In this document: positions 33,814-43,160 of the stretch, one piece after another
Position numbering within the stretch: the first letter of the stretch is position 1
How the letters are laid out: each line of letters opens with the position of its first letter
Source of the DNA: Caulobacter soli
Lineage (GTDB): Bacteria > Pseudomonadota > Alphaproteobacteria > Caulobacterales > Caulobacteraceae
Assembly: GCF_011045195.1 (NCBI RefSeq)
Contig: NZ_CP049199.1
Span: forward strand, 3,038,001-3,102,000
Direction: 5' to 3'
Length of the DNA: 64,000 bases
Translations under genes and position numbers: made by a program
Notes under the pieces: model-generated
Told to the model about the DNA's origin: nothing
The model's input: only the letters and a program-made list of their open reading frames with translations
The model's database searches: none

Positions 33814-34614
33814 TCAGAACCGCCGCCACACCGCCAGGACGGGTCCGTGATCAGCCGGAGTCTCTTGTCCCGACAACGTCTGGCGCCATCCAGCCTGCAG
33901 GCTCCACGCGCACAGGTCGTGCACGATCGAAATCTCGCGCTTCTGCCACCGGGATTTGGCCGGCTTGGATTCCGCTCGGCCGGCATAGGTCTGCACCATC
34001 AGAAGCCAGTGGGGCGTGGGCCTGAGCCCCGCCGTGGCGTCGATCCGGGTCTCGTCCGCCAGGCCGCTGCGCTTGAGGCGCGCGACCTGCAGTTCGGCGA
34101 AGCCCTGCGCCTTGCGCCACTGCCTCGAGGTTCCCACCAGAAGACGCGCCTCCAGGTCGGTGTCGCCCTGGCCCGGCGCGGCATAGCCCGCGTTGCGTCC
34201 AACCCCGTCCTTGATGGCGCCCAGATAAAGGCTGACCGCTGATCGATCCGTATGCACCAACGCATAGCGCAGACCCAACTCGATGGGGCCGAGTCCTTCA
34301 TAGTCGACGAAATTGTCGTGGCCCCGGGTCACAGCCGCCTTGGTCTGCAGGGTCAGGCGGTCGGTCAGGCCGTACTCGCCGTAGACCGACAGACTTTGGT
34401 CGCGCCGAGGATCGATGGGAACCTCGACCTCGGCGGGATCAAAACCCCTGTCGGCCTTCTGGTCCTCGTACTTCAGGATCAGTTGCCCCTCGCCGTCCCG
34501 CATCGGCCAAGCCCCAGCCTGGGCCGAACCGGCCGCGCCGACCAGCGCGCAAAAGAAAGCCGCCGCGACCCCAAGGACCGCGGCGGCGTTTCGTTTTCGT
34601 CGTTTGGGCGTCAA
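33814..34614 (-). CDS. Putative outer-membrane beta-barrel protein
   Basis: 266 residues. Signal peptide of about 33 residues ending GSAQA. The mature part has alternating hydrophobic and aromatic strands: GQLILKYEDQKAD, LSVYGEYGLTDRLTLQTKAAV, LGLRYALVHTDRSAVSLYLGAIKDG, HWLLMVQTYAGRAES. It ends in AVWRRF, a C-terminal aromatic residue as in barrels. Its ATG overlaps the stop of the upstream aldolase-family gene by 4 nt. I recognise no named family; an outer-membrane structural or porin-like role is inferred. Confidence 0.75.
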   Translation of the reverse strand: MTPKRRKRNAAAVLGVAAAFFCALVGAAGSAQAGAWPMRDGEGQLILKYEDQKADRGFDPAEVEVPIDPRRDQSLSVYGEYGLTDRLTLQTKAAVTRGHDNFVDYEGLGPIELGLRYALVHTDRSAVSLYLGAIKDGVGRNAGYAAPGQGDTDLEARLLVGTSRQWRKAQGFAELQVARLKRSGLADETRIDATAGLRPTPHWLLMVQTYAGRAESKPAKSRWQKREISIVHDLCAWSLQAGWRQTLSGQETPADHGPVLAVWRRF

Positions 34615-35387
34615 TCAGCGTAACCGGGGGATTCCCGGTCGAGTTTGCGCAGACAGCCGGGCCAGGCCAAACCGGCGATCATGCCCATGCCCATGCCCGT
34701 CTGGCTGCGGACCTCGGCCTGGGCCGCGTCCGGAGCCTTGAGCACATTGTCTCGACCGGCGCTGAGCGCCATGACCTGCTGGGCGCAGGCGCGTTCCAGG
34801 AAGAACATCCCCAGCCAGCACTCAGCCGCCGTCATCCCCACGGCCAGGGTGCCGTGGTTGCGCAGCATCATCAGCTTTTTCTCGCCGAGGTCGGCCACCA
34901 AGCGTTCCCGTTCGTCAAGGTTGAGCGCAATGCCTTCATAGTCGTGATAGGCGAGCTGAGGCAAGACAATTAGCGACTGCTGCGATAGCGGCAGCAGGCC
35001 GTCCTTGTTGGCCGACACCCCCACGCCCTGATCAGTGTGCAGGTGCATGACGAAATGGGCGTCCTCGCGAGCGGCGTGGATCGCCGAGTGGATCGTGAAG
35101 CCCGCCGGATTGATGAAGTACGGGGTCTTGTCGATGACGTTTCCGTCAAGGTCGACCTTGACGAGCATGGAGGCGGTCATCTCGCCGAAGAACATGCCGT
35201 AGGGATTGATCAGGAAGTGGTGCTCGGGCCCCGGGATACGGGCCGAGATGTGGGTGAAGATCATGTCGTCCCAGCCGTGGACGGCGACCAGGCGATAGAG
35301 CGCGGCCAGGTCGACGCGGGCCTTCCATTCGGCTTCGCTGACCTGATCCTTGAGCGACGTCGTGATCTGCGTAGCACCGTCGGCCAT
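34611..35387 (-). CDS. Class II aldolase/adducin-family protein
   Basis: 258 residues from ATG 35387 with GGAGGA 7 nt upstream. Conserved: ARVDLAALYRLVAVHGWDDMIFTHISARIPG at the N-terminus, the zinc-binding HLHTDQG, and LRNHGTLAVGMTAAE with the third metal His. The family includes fuculose-1-phosphate and ribulose-5-phosphate aldolases/epimerases and non-enzymatic adducin relatives. This 'class II aldolase/adducin' branch usually lacks a proven substrate. It forms a two-gene unit with the barrel-like gene that overlaps its stop. Confidence 0.9.
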   Translation of the reverse strand: MADGATQITTSLKDQVSEAEWKARVDLAALYRLVAVHGWDDMIFTHISARIPGPEHHFLINPYGMFFGEMTASMLVKVDLDGNVIDKTPYFINPAGFTIHSAIHAAREDAHFVMHLHTDQGVGVSANKDGLLPLSQQSLIVLPQLAYHDYEGIALNLDERERLVADLGEKKLMMLRNHGTLAVGMTAAECWLGMFFLERACAQQVMALSAGRDNVLKAPDAAQAEVRSQTGMGMGMIAGLAWPGCLRKLDRESPGYAD

Positions 35388-35510
35388 GAGCGGATCCTCC
35401 ATAGGTTATCGTTGTTAGCTTGAAGGTCGCGCCGCTGGATGCTTGCGTCAAGCGGCCGTTCGGGACAGGGAGACTCGCGCGTCATCCAATTGGTCCCGAA
35501 CGAGTTTCCC

Positions 35511-36182
35511 ATGATCCCCTGGCAGCATCTCGACACCGCCAAGGTGCCCGGCGACGGCGAGCCGCTGCGGTTGATGCGGCGCGGGACCGAATACTCGATC
35601 ATGACCGGCGGCATCGAGCTAATGAACAGCCGTCTCAGTGGCTCGGAAGAAGCCATGGCCGCCCTCGCCTTCGAGCGGATCGGCGCGCGCCCCAAGGCCC
35701 GGGTGCTGATCGGCGGGCTCGGCATGGGCTTCACCCTGCGCGCCGCCCTCGCCGCCTTCGGGCCCGACGCCGAGATCGTCGTCGCAGAACTTGTGCCAGG
35801 CGTGATCGCCTGGGCGCGGGGGCCGCTGGGGAAGCTGCATGGCGCCAGCCTCGACGATCCCCGCGTGCGCATCCATGAGGGTGACGTCGGTGAGCCGATC
35901 CGCGACAGCGAAGCCACGTTCGATGCGATCCTGCTGGACGTTGACAACGGCCCCGGCGGGCTGAGCCGCAAGGAAAACGATGGCCTCTACAGCCCGACGG
36001 GCCTGGCCGCCGCCAAGCGCGCCCTGCGTCCGGGCGGCGTGCTGGAGGTCTGGTCCTCGACCCGTGACAGCGCCTTCACCACGCGACTGAAGCGCGCGAG
36101 CTACGCCGTCGAGGAGATCGGCGTCCGCGCCCACAAGGGGCGCGGCGCGCGGCATGTGATCTGGATGGCGACGCGGGCTTAA
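35511..36182 (+). CDS. Spermidine synthase-like methyltransferase-fold protein
   Basis: 223 residues starting at ATG 35511. Rossmann-fold core: [30 protein letters not shown] (motif I), [24 protein letters not shown] (the D-x-D-N-G-P of polyamine synthase-like proteins), then [11 protein letters not shown]. Such short proteins are annotated as spermidine synthase-like, but key aminopropyl-acceptor residues are not all evident, so a methyltransferase or an unknown SAM/dcSAM enzyme is possible. Its end meets that of convergent smpB, overlapping by 4 nt at the stops. Confidence 0.85.
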   Translation: MIPWQHLDTAKVPGDGEPLRLMRRGTEYSIMTGGIELMNSRLSGSEEAMAALAFERIGARPKARVLIGGLGMGFTLRAALAAFGPDAEIVVAELVPGVIAWARGPLGKLHGASLDDPRVRIHEGDVGEPIRDSEATFDAILLDVDNGPGGLSRKENDGLYSPTGLAAAKRALRPGGVLEVWSSTRDSAFTTRLKRASYAVEEIGVRAHKGRGARHVIWMATRA

Positions 36183-36637
36183 TCCCCGCGATCGCCCTTC
36201 ATCAGCCGCGCCTTGTCGCGCTGCCAGTCGCGGGCGGCCTCGGTCTCGCGCTTGTCGTGGTTCTTCTTGCCCTTGGCCAGGCCGATCTCCAGCTTGGCCA
36301 GGCCCTTCTCGTTCCAATAGAGCTTGAGCGGGATCAGGGTGCGGCCGTCCCGCTGGACCGCGCCGATCAGCTTGTCGATCTGCTTGCGGTGCAGCAGCAG
36401 CGTTCGGTGGCGGCGCGGCTCGTGGTTGAAGCGGTTGGCGTGGCCGTAGGGCGGGATGTCGGCGTTGATCAGCTTGATCGTCCGCCCTTCCACCGAGGCG
36501 TAGGACTCGGCGATGTTGGCCCGACCGACGCGCAACGACTTGACCTCGGTGCCCGTGAGCATCAGGCCCGCCTCCATCGTCTCCTCGATGAAGTAGTCGT
36601 ACCGCGCGCGACGGTTCTCGGCGATCGGCTTGGTCAT
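36179..36637 (-). CDS. smpB: SsrA-binding protein SmpB
   Basis: 152 residues. Binds tmRNA and brings it to stalled ribosomes. Features: [33 protein letters not shown] at the N-terminus, [14 protein letters not shown], the [27 protein letters not shown] segment, and the basic tail [12 protein letters not shown] that enters the mRNA channel. ATG at 36637 shares a base with the dapA stop (TGATG), so the two are translated together. dapA-smpB is a conserved order in alphaproteobacteria. The tmRNA gene itself is not in the window. Confidence 0.97.
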   Translation of the reverse strand: MTKPIAENRRARYDYFIEETMEAGLMLTGTEVKSLRVGRANIAESYASVEGRTIKLINADIPPYGHANRFNHEPRRHRTLLLHRKQIDKLIGAVQRDGRTLIPLKLYWNEKGLAKLEIGLAKGKKNHDKRETEAARDWQRDKARLMKGDRGD

Positions 36638-37521
36638 CAGACCAGACCCGCCTCGCGCATGGCCTCGAGGATCGCCGGCTTCACCGCGTCGTTGCACGCC
36701 GAGATCGGCAGGCGCACGTCGGCCTCGCACAGGCCCAGGTGAGCCATGGCGAACTTGGTCGGCGACGGCGAGGCGTCGAGGAACAGCGCCTTGTGCAGGC
36801 GCACCAGGCGATCCTGCCAGTAGAGCGCCGTCTCCCACGCCCCTTGCAGGCAGGCGTTGATGAACGTGGCGCAGGCGTCGGGGGCGACGTTCGAGGTCAC
36901 CGAGATCACGCCATGACCGCCGTGGGCGATGTAGCCCAGGGCCGTGGGGTCGTCGCCCGACAGCATCACCCAGTCCGGACCGCACAGGACCCGCTGCATC
37001 GAGGCGCGGGTCAGGTCGCCGGTGGCGTCTTTGATGCCGATGATGTTGGGCAGTTGGGCCAGACGGGCCAGGGTCTCGTTGGTGACGTCCGACCCCGTGC
37101 GGCCAGGCACGTTGTAAACGAACACCGGCAGTTGGACCGCGTCGTTGATCGCCTTGAAGTGCTGATAGATGCCTTCCTGGCTGGGACGCACATAGTAGGG
37201 CGTGACCACCAGGGCCGCATCGGCGCCGACGGCCTTTGCGTGGGCGACGAGTTCGATCGCCTCGGCGGTCGAGTTGGAGCCGGCTCCGGCGATCACCGGC
37301 ACGCGGCCACGCGCCGTCTCCACGCACAGCTCAACGACTCGCTTGTGCTCCTCGTGGCTCAGCGTGGCGGTCTCGCCGGTGGTGCCGACCGGCACCAGAC
37401 CATGCACGCCGCCGGCGATCTGGCGCTCGACCAGGGCCACGAAGGCTTTCTCGTCCACCGCCCCATCGCGGAATGGCGTGACCAGCGCCGGAAGAACGCC
37501 TTTGAACGGAGAATGAGCCAT
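36637..37521 (-). CDS. dapA: 4-hydroxy-tetrahydrodipicolinate synthase
   Basis: 294 residues. Condenses pyruvate with aspartate semialdehyde, first committed step of lysine and diaminopimelate synthesis. The TIM barrel has GTTGE (Thr47/48), Tyr136 in VYNVPGRTG, and Schiff-base Lys164 in [13 protein letters not shown] at 37521 gives the standard N-terminus ([19 protein letters not shown]). It overlaps smpB. Upstream is a 260-bp divergent region to the lytic transglycosylase, where shared promoters must lie. Confidence 0.97.
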   Translation of the reverse strand: MAHSPFKGVLPALVTPFRDGAVDEKAFVALVERQIAGGVHGLVPVGTTGETATLSHEEHKRVVELCVETARGRVPVIAGAGSNSTAEAIELVAHAKAVGADAALVVTPYYVRPSQEGIYQHFKAINDAVQLPVFVYNVPGRTGSDVTNETLARLAQLPNIIGIKDATGDLTRASMQRVLCGPDWVMLSGDDPTALGYIAHGGHGVISVTSNVAPDACATFINACLQGAWETALYWQDRLVRLHKALFLDASPSPTKFAMAHLGLCEADVRLPISACNDAVKPAILEAMREAGLV

Positions 37522-37782
37522 GACTTGCAATTTGCCGTGAGAAACGCGCCGCGATGGTTGCGGCCTGAGGATGGGGGCGGACAATATGTCCCGCTTCCCA
37601 TGTCCCGCAACCGGTCCGTAGCGCTCTTCACCGATTTGGGGACGTTTCTGCACGGGTCAATCCGTTGCGAAGCGGTCTATAGATGCCCAACGGGGTCGAA
37701 CCCGCCGCAAATCGGCCCCGCGATCAGCCGAGAACGGCGAGAATACAGCCCCCAAGGGCCGAGAATCGAAGGAGACGACGTT

Positions 37783-39948
37783 TTGGCGTCAGGGTTGACT
37801 AAGGTCTTGTTGGGCGGCGCGGCTGTCGTCGCGCTCTTTGGGGTGGCCCTCGCCCAGGACGACGTCGACCTGCCTCGCGCGCCGCAGCCCTACACCGGCG
37901 GCGCCACGCCGCGCGGCCTGATCACAACCCCACCCACGGCGACCTACGCCACACCCGCCGAGGCCGACGCCGCCAATCTGCGCACGGCGGTCAGCAGTCG
38001 TGACCCGTCGACGATCCGCATGGCGATGTCCAGCATCCAGGACCCGCTGTCGCGCAAGATCGCCCTGTGGGCGCTGGTCGACACGGCGGCCGAAAGCATG
38101 AGCTTCTTCGAACTGGACCAGGCGCGTCGTGACCTGTCGGGTTGGCCGCGCGCCCAGCGTCGCGAGAACGCCGCCGAGAAGGCCCTGGTCACCTCGGGCC
38201 TGGACGCCCAACGGATGATCGCCTGGTTCGGCGGTCGCGATCCTCAGACCGCCGAAGGCGCTATGGCTCTGGCGGCCGCCTACCAGGCCGCCGGCCGCAC
38301 TAACGACGCCAGCAACCTGATTCGCCGCTGGTGGCGCGACCAGGTGTTCGAGTTGGACGCCCAGCGCGGCATGCTGGGCCGGTTCGGCAACCTGCTGACG
38401 ACCGACGACCACGTCCGTCGCGCCGACATCCTGCTGTACGGCGCCCAGGGTCCCGCGGCCCGCGACATGCTCACCCTGCTGCCGTACGACCAGCAGGCGC
38501 CGGCCCAGGCGCGCATCGCCTTCCGCTCCAACGCCAGCAACGCCAACGACCTCTACGCCGCCCTGTCGCCGGCCCAGCAGGCCCAGCCCGGGGTCGTCTT
38601 CGAGCGCGCCGCCTATCTGCGTCGCAAGGGCCTGGACACCCTGGCCCTACCGTTGGTCAGCCAGTTCCCCGCCCCGCCCCCCAGCGCCGAAGCGGCCTCA
38701 GCCATCTGGCGCGAGCGCAAGCAACTGGTGGTGTCCGCCCTGAAGGCCGGCGACAGCAACGGCGCTTACGCGGCCGCCAACGCCCGCCTGAAGGACGGCT
38801 CGGACGCGGCCGAGAGCGAGTTCTACGCCGGCTGGATCGCCTTGAGCCGCCTCAAGAACCCGGACGCGGCCGCCGATCACTTCGCCCGCATCGCCGAGAT
38901 CGGCGCCTCGCCGATCACCCGTGGCCGGGCTCTCTATTGGCAGGGCCGGGCCGCCGAGGCCCAGGGCGACCGTATCGCCGCCCAGGCCTTCTATGCCGAC
39001 GGCGCGCGCTACATCACCACCTTCTACGGCCAGCTGGCCGCTGAGAAGGCGGGGATCAAGGAGATCCGCCTCGACAAGGATCCGACGATCACCCAGGCCG
39101 ATCGCGCCCGCTTCGAGGGTCGCGAACTGGTGCGCGCGGTGCGCACTCTGATGGCCGCCGGGGCGCGCGACCAGGTCCGCGTCTTCGTGCTTTATATCGA
39201 CGACCAGCTTCCGACCGCCGAGGAAGAGGCCCTGCTGGTCGACCTGGCCCGCGGCTATGGCGACCCGGACCTGGCCATGCGCGCGGTTCGCACCGCCGCC
39301 CAGCGCGGCTTCATCCTGCCCGAGCGCGGCTATCCGTTGCTGGACCACCTGTTCACTCCAGGACCGGGCGCGGCCGAGACGGCCTTCGTCTATTCGATCT
39401 CGCGGCAGGAAAGCAATTTCGACGCCAACGCCCGCTCCGGGGTTGGGGCGCGGGGCATGATGCAGCTGATGCCTTCGACGGCCGCCATCGTCGCCAGGCA
39501 GATGGGCGAAAGCTACAGCGCCGACCGCCTGTCGGATCCGTTCTACAACATGCGCCTGGGCTCGACCTACCTGGGCAGCATGGTCAGCAACTTCAGCGGC
39601 TCGTACGTCATGGCTTCGGCCGCCTACAACGCCGGGCCGGGCCGCCCCGCCGCGTGGGTGACGCTGTGCGGCGATCCGCGCGGCGCGACCACCGATCCGC
39701 TCGACTTCATCGAGTGCATCCCCTTCTCGGAAACCCGCAACTACGTGATGCGGACCATCGAGACGACCATGATCTACCGCGCTCGCCTGAACGGCGGCAC
39801 GGCTCCGCTGACCCTGTCCAGCGACCTGAAGCGCGGCGGCTACAACTATGCGGGACCGGCGAGCGCGGGAGCCTTGCCGCCCATCGGAGGGACGACGGCG
39901 ACCTCTACCGCCATTCCGCAGGGCGGCTACGTGCCCGGAACGCGGTAG
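37783..39948 (+). CDS. Soluble lytic murein transglycosylase (SLT70-like)
   Basis: 721 residues. TTG at 37783, supported by AGGAG at 37770, gives a signal peptide (LASGLTKVLLGGAAVVALFGVALAQ). A long helical superhelix (about 60-500) is followed by the SLT domain: catalytic Glu543 in YSISRQESNFDANARSGVGARG, then MMQLMPSTA, YNMRLGSTYLG, and AAYNAGPGR. It cleaves peptidoglycan glycan strands to 1,6-anhydro-muropeptides in the periplasm. It has a Gly/Thr-rich C-terminal tail. Divergent from dapA. Caulobacter has several such enzymes; which one this is cannot be told here. Confidence 0.94.
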   Translation: MASGLTKVLLGGAAVVALFGVALAQDDVDLPRAPQPYTGGATPRGLITTPPTATYATPAEADAANLRTAVSSRDPSTIRMAMSSIQDPLSRKIALWALVDTAAESMSFFELDQARRDLSGWPRAQRRENAAEKALVTSGLDAQRMIAWFGGRDPQTAEGAMALAAAYQAAGRTNDASNLIRRWWRDQVFELDAQRGMLGRFGNLLTTDDHVRRADILLYGAQGPAARDMLTLLPYDQQAPAQARIAFRSNASNANDLYAALSPAQQAQPGVVFERAAYLRRKGLDTLALPLVSQFPAPPPSAEAASAIWRERKQLVVSALKAGDSNGAYAAANARLKDGSDAAESEFYAGWIALSRLKNPDAAADHFARIAEIGASPITRGRALYWQGRAAEAQGDRIAAQAFYADGARYITTFYGQLAAEKAGIKEIRLDKDPTITQADRARFEGRELVRAVRTLMAAGARDQVRVFVLYIDDQLPTAEEEALLVDLARGYGDPDLAMRAVRTAAQRGFILPERGYPLLDHLFTPGPGAAETAFVYSISRQESNFDANARSGVGARGMMQLMPSTAAIVARQMGESYSADRLSDPFYNMRLGSTYLGSMVSNFSGSYVMASAAYNAGPGRPAAWVTLCGDPRGATTDPLDFIECIPFSETRNYVMRTIETTMIYRARLNGGTAPLTLSSDLKRGGYNYAGPASAGALPPIGGTTATSTAIPQGGYVPGTR

Positions 39949-39973
39949 CGACCGGCCGGAGCCGGGCCTGGTT

Positions 39974-40609
39974 TCAGTCCGTGACCAGGCCGTGCAGCAG
40001 GCCGTCGAGGGTAACTTTCATCAGTTCCTCGCGCGGCGCCCAGTTGCGGTCCGGCATGGTGATCAGCAGCGCCACCAGGCCGTGGCAGGCGGCCCACAGC
40101 ACCTGGGCCGCGCTCTCGCCCGAACCGGTGCGCAGGCGGCCGGCGGCGGCGATCTCGTGGATCGGTCCGCTGAACTCGGCGAAGCAGCGATCACCCAACT
40201 CGGCCGTGGCGGCCTGCTTTTCCTTGGAGATCACATCCCGCGAGCCGCAGAACACCAGCTGATAGGTGTTGGGATTGTCGAGGGCGAACTTCATGTAGGC
40301 CTCGAGCATCAACTTGACCCGCGCCACCGCGTCGATCGGCCGATGGGCGATGTCGACATTGACCGCCAGGAGCTGGCCGATCGCGTCATCGCTGATCTCC
40401 AGCAGGATCTGGTCCTTGTCGCGGAAGTGCATGTAGAGCGCGGTCGACGACACGCCCACGGCGTCGGCGATCTTGCGGATCGTCGCCCCCGCATAGCCCT
40501 CGGCGATGAAAATCCTCTCCGCCGCGGCTAGGATTTCTCCCCGGCGCAGATGGCCGTCGCCTTTCGGCTTGCGGGCCGACTTGTGCGGCTTCTTCAGCGC
40601 GACCGTCAC
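39974..40609 (-). CDS. TetR-family transcriptional regulator
   Basis: 211 residues. A basic N-terminal tail (KKPHKSARKPKGDG) is followed by the HTH: EILAAAERIFIAEGYAGATIRKIADAVGVSSTALYMHFRDKDQIL. The C-terminal domain resembles the TetR_C group with the WAACHGLVALLITMPDRNW segment. It probably controls the divergent glycosyltransferase or itself; the 165-bp intergenic holds the GT2 promoter. Ligand unknown. Confidence 0.92.
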   Translation of the reverse strand: MTVALKKPHKSARKPKGDGHLRRGEILAAAERIFIAEGYAGATIRKIADAVGVSSTALYMHFRDKDQILLEISDDAIGQLLAVNVDIAHRPIDAVARVKLMLEAYMKFALDNPNTYQLVFCGSRDVISKEKQAATAELGDRCFAEFSGPIHEIAAAGRLRTGSGESAAQVLWAACHGLVALLITMPDRNWAPREELMKVTLDGLLHGLVTD

Positions 40610-40711
40610 GATATGGCGTTCCCCTACCTAGTCCCCGAACGCGACACTAAACGGGAATCACACAGAGGTCGCAACTCTCGACGATTTACGCGAAACGCGT
40701 GTTTTTCCGTT

Positions 40712-40740
40712 TGACACTTTATGGTTGAAGATTCGTTATC
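40712..40740 (+). promoter_or_regulatory. Candidate promoter of the GT2 gene with a CcrM site
   Basis: -35 TTGACA (40712-40717), 17-bp spacer, CGTTAT (40735-40740). GATTC at 40731-40735 is a GANTC CcrM methylation site that touches the -10; another GANTC (GAATC, 40655-40659) lies 55 bp upstream. In Caulobacter such promoters can respond to methylation state and GcrA. Inferred from motifs only. Confidence 0.5.
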
Positions 40741-40774
40741 TGCTCGCTGGATCCGATAGAGCGCGGCGGGGGCG

Positions 40775-42238
40775 ATGGCGCGAGAGGAAAGAGACCAGCA
40801 ACAGCGCGCGTTTGCGGCGAATGCGGTCCACGACGGCTGGTTCGAGGGCGAGCTCGATGATCCGACATCGGCGACCAAGCCACAACACGACGGCGCGCAT
40901 CGGCGATTGTCGCGTGGCCAAATCATCGGACTGGCGATCTTGCTCGGGAACCTGCTTCTCCTCGCGTCGACGCAGTTCGACGTGATGCTGCAGGGACTTC
41001 ATCTGCTGTTCTTCGTCGGTTTCATGGGTCACTCGACCGTCAAGCTGGCGGCCGCCTTCACGCCACGCGCATCGCCCCTTGCCCCGCCACTGCCCGACGA
41101 GGCCTTGCCCGCCTATACGATCATCGTCCCCCTCTATCGCGAAGCGGCGGTGGCGGCCGAACTGATCGCCAATCTGGCGCGGCTGGACTATCCACGCGAT
41201 CGCCTGCAGGTGCTGATCGTGCTGGAGGCCCGGGACCACGAGACCCAGGCCGCGTTCGGGGCCCTGGACCTGCCGGCCGGCTTCCAGGTGCTGATCGCCC
41301 CGCCCGGCTCGCCACGGACCAAACCCCGCGCCTGCAACATCGCGCTGGAGCGAGCCCACGGCGAACTGGTGGTGATCTACGACGCCGAGGACGCGCCGCA
41401 TCCCGGCCAGCTTCGCGAGGCCGCCGCGCGTTTCGCCCAGGCCGACGCCGGCCTCGCCTGTCTGCAAGCGCCGTTGCGGATCGAACCCGATCCGCGCTTC
41501 CTGCCCGATCAGTTCGCCCTCGAATACGCCGTGCTGTTCGACGTCTTCCTGCCGGCCTTGGCCCGCTGGGGCCTGCCCTTCCCGCTGGGCGGCACCAGCA
41601 ATCACTTCCGAGCCTGCCATTTACGGGCCGTGTCGGGCTGGGACGCCTACAACGTCACCGAGGACGCGGACATCGGCTTCCGCCTGGCCGCCCAGGGTCA
41701 CCGGCTGGGTGTTCTGACCCTGCCAACCTTCGAGACCGCCCCCACGGCCTTGACCGTCTGGCGGCGGCAGCGGGCGCGCTGGATCAAGGGCCACCTGCAA
41801 ACCCTGGCCGTGCATGCCCGGGGCCGCGCCGCCCGCACCCCGAGCGGCGTCGTGGCGCTGGTGCTGACCCTGGCCTTGCCGGTGGCCTCGTCCCATCTGC
41901 ACGGTCCGATGTTCGCCTGGCTGTTGCTCCAGTGGGTGGGCTCGCTGCTCGACCTGTTCCCCGACGTTCCGGCCATGGACTGGATGCTGATGTTCTTCGG
42001 CTGGAGCTGCGCGGCGATCGCCGGCGCCCAGGCCCAGCGACGGGCCGGGCAACGCGAGAGGATCCTGCCTTTGCTCGGCGCGATCGTCTATTGGCCGCTC
42101 CAGAGCCTGGCGGCGATCGAGGCGCTTCGCCAGTTCGTGGTCGCGCCCTTCCACTGGGACAAGACTCCGCACACGCCCCGCGCCGCCAACCCTCTGCTGC
42201 CCCGCCTGCTGGCTCGGACTGGACGGGCCTTGCCCTGA
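40775..42238 (+). CDS. Membrane-bound GT2 glycosyltransferase (cellulose-synthase-like)
   Basis: 487 residues. Two N-terminal helices (about 50-85) precede a GT-A domain: YTIIVPLYREAAVAAELIANLARLDYPR, the nucleotide-sugar D-x-D region (VVIYDAEDAPHPGQLREA), the second catalytic Asp in YNVTEDADIGFRLAAQGH, and the processive Q-x-x-R-W signature RRQRARWIKGHLQTL. C-terminal hydrophobic helices follow. It likely builds or extends an envelope polysaccharide. Unlike bacterial cellulose synthase it has no PilZ domain. ATG at 40775. Divergent from a TetR regulator. Confidence 0.92.
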   Translation: MAREERDQQQRAFAANAVHDGWFEGELDDPTSATKPQHDGAHRRLSRGQIIGLAILLGNLLLLASTQFDVMLQGLHLLFFVGFMGHSTVKLAAAFTPRASPLAPPLPDEALPAYTIIVPLYREAAVAAELIANLARLDYPRDRLQVLIVLEARDHETQAAFGALDLPAGFQVLIAPPGSPRTKPRACNIALERAHGELVVIYDAEDAPHPGQLREAAARFAQADAGLACLQAPLRIEPDPRFLPDQFALEYAVLFDVFLPALARWGLPFPLGGTSNHFRACHLRAVSGWDAYNVTEDADIGFRLAAQGHRLGVLTLPTFETAPTALTVWRRQRARWIKGHLQTLAVHARGRAARTPSGVVALVLTLALPVASSHLHGPMFAWLLLQWVGSLLDLFPDVPAMDWMLMFFGWSCAAIAGAQAQRRAGQRERILPLLGAIVYWPLQSLAAIEALRQFVVAPFHWDKTPHTPRAANPLLPRLLARTGRALP

Positions 42239-42255
42239 GCGCGTATTGGCGGGGC

Positions 42256-43155
42256 ATGGATCCGACTATCGCCGCCGCCCCCCTCGTCATGCGCACCACT
42301 GGCTGGGCCGACTACGCCTTGCTGGACAGCGGCCATGGCAAGAAGCTGGAGCGCTACGGTCGCTACACCGTCGTGCGCCCCGAGCCGCAGTGCTTCTGGG
42401 CTCCGCGCCTGGACGCCAAGGTCTGGGACAACGCCGACGCCGTCTTCGACCCCTCCGACGAGGACGAGGCCGGCCGCTGGCGCTTCAAGGGACGGCCGCT
42501 GGAGAAATTCGACCTGGCCTGGGGCGAGGCCAAGTTCCACGGCCAGTTCACGCCCTTCCGACATCTGGCCTTCTTCCCCGAGCAGGCCGCCAATTGGGCC
42601 TGGCAGGACCAGCGGGTCCGCGCCTTCAAGACCCGCCAGCCCAAGGTGTTGAACCTGTTCGGCTATACCGGCGTCGCCAGCCTGGTCTGCGCCGCCGCCG
42701 GCGCGGCCGTCACCCACGTCGACGCCTCCAAGAAGTCGGTCGGCTTCGCTCGCGAGAACGCCGCCTTCGCCGGTCTCGCCGACAAGCCGATCCGCTGGAT
42801 CGTCGAGGACGCCCGCCGCTTCGTGGCCCGCGAGGTGCGGCGCGGCTCGCAATATGACGGCATCATCCTGGATCCGCCGAAGTTCGGGCGCGGGGCCGAC
42901 GGCGAGGTCTGGCGGCTGTTCGAGGACCTGGCCGAGCTGACCACGAACTGCGCCCAGATCCTGGCCCCCGACGCCTCGTTCCTGCTGATGAACGCCTATG
43001 CCGCCCGGGTCTCGGGCGCGGCGATGTCGGGCTTGCTGGCTCAGGAGCTGAAGGGCCGCGGCGGTGTGATCGACTGGGGCGAGCTGTCGCTGGTCGAGGA
43101 AAAGGGCGACCGCCAGATCGGCCTGTCGTTCTTCGCCCGCTGGGCTTCGGAGTAA
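42256..43155 (+). CDS. Class I rRNA large-subunit methyltransferase (RlmI-like)
   Basis: 299 residues from ATG 42256. SAM-binding domain: VLNLFGYTGVASLVCAAAGAAVTHVDASKKSVGFARENA, then the catalytic motif region DGIILDPPKFGRG (Asp-Pro-Pro-Lys), followed by LLMNAYAARVSG. It lacks the N-terminal PUA domain of E. coli RlmI, so it is the short alphaproteobacterial form. It may methylate 23S rRNA cytosine; the site is not known. The next gene, also an RNA methyltransferase, starts 5 nt after its stop, so both are co-transcribed. Confidence 0.9.
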   Translation: MDPTIAAAPLVMRTTGWADYALLDSGHGKKLERYGRYTVVRPEPQCFWAPRLDAKVWDNADAVFDPSDEDEAGRWRFKGRPLEKFDLAWGEAKFHGQFTPFRHLAFFPEQAANWAWQDQRVRAFKTRQPKVLNLFGYTGVASLVCAAAGAAVTHVDASKKSVGFARENAAFAGLADKPIRWIVEDARRFVAREVRRGSQYDGIILDPPKFGRGADGEVWRLFEDLAELTTNCAQILAPDASFLLMNAYAARVSGAAMSGLLAQELKGRGGVIDWGELSLVEEKGDRQIGLSFFARWASE

Positions 43156-43160
43156 GCGCC

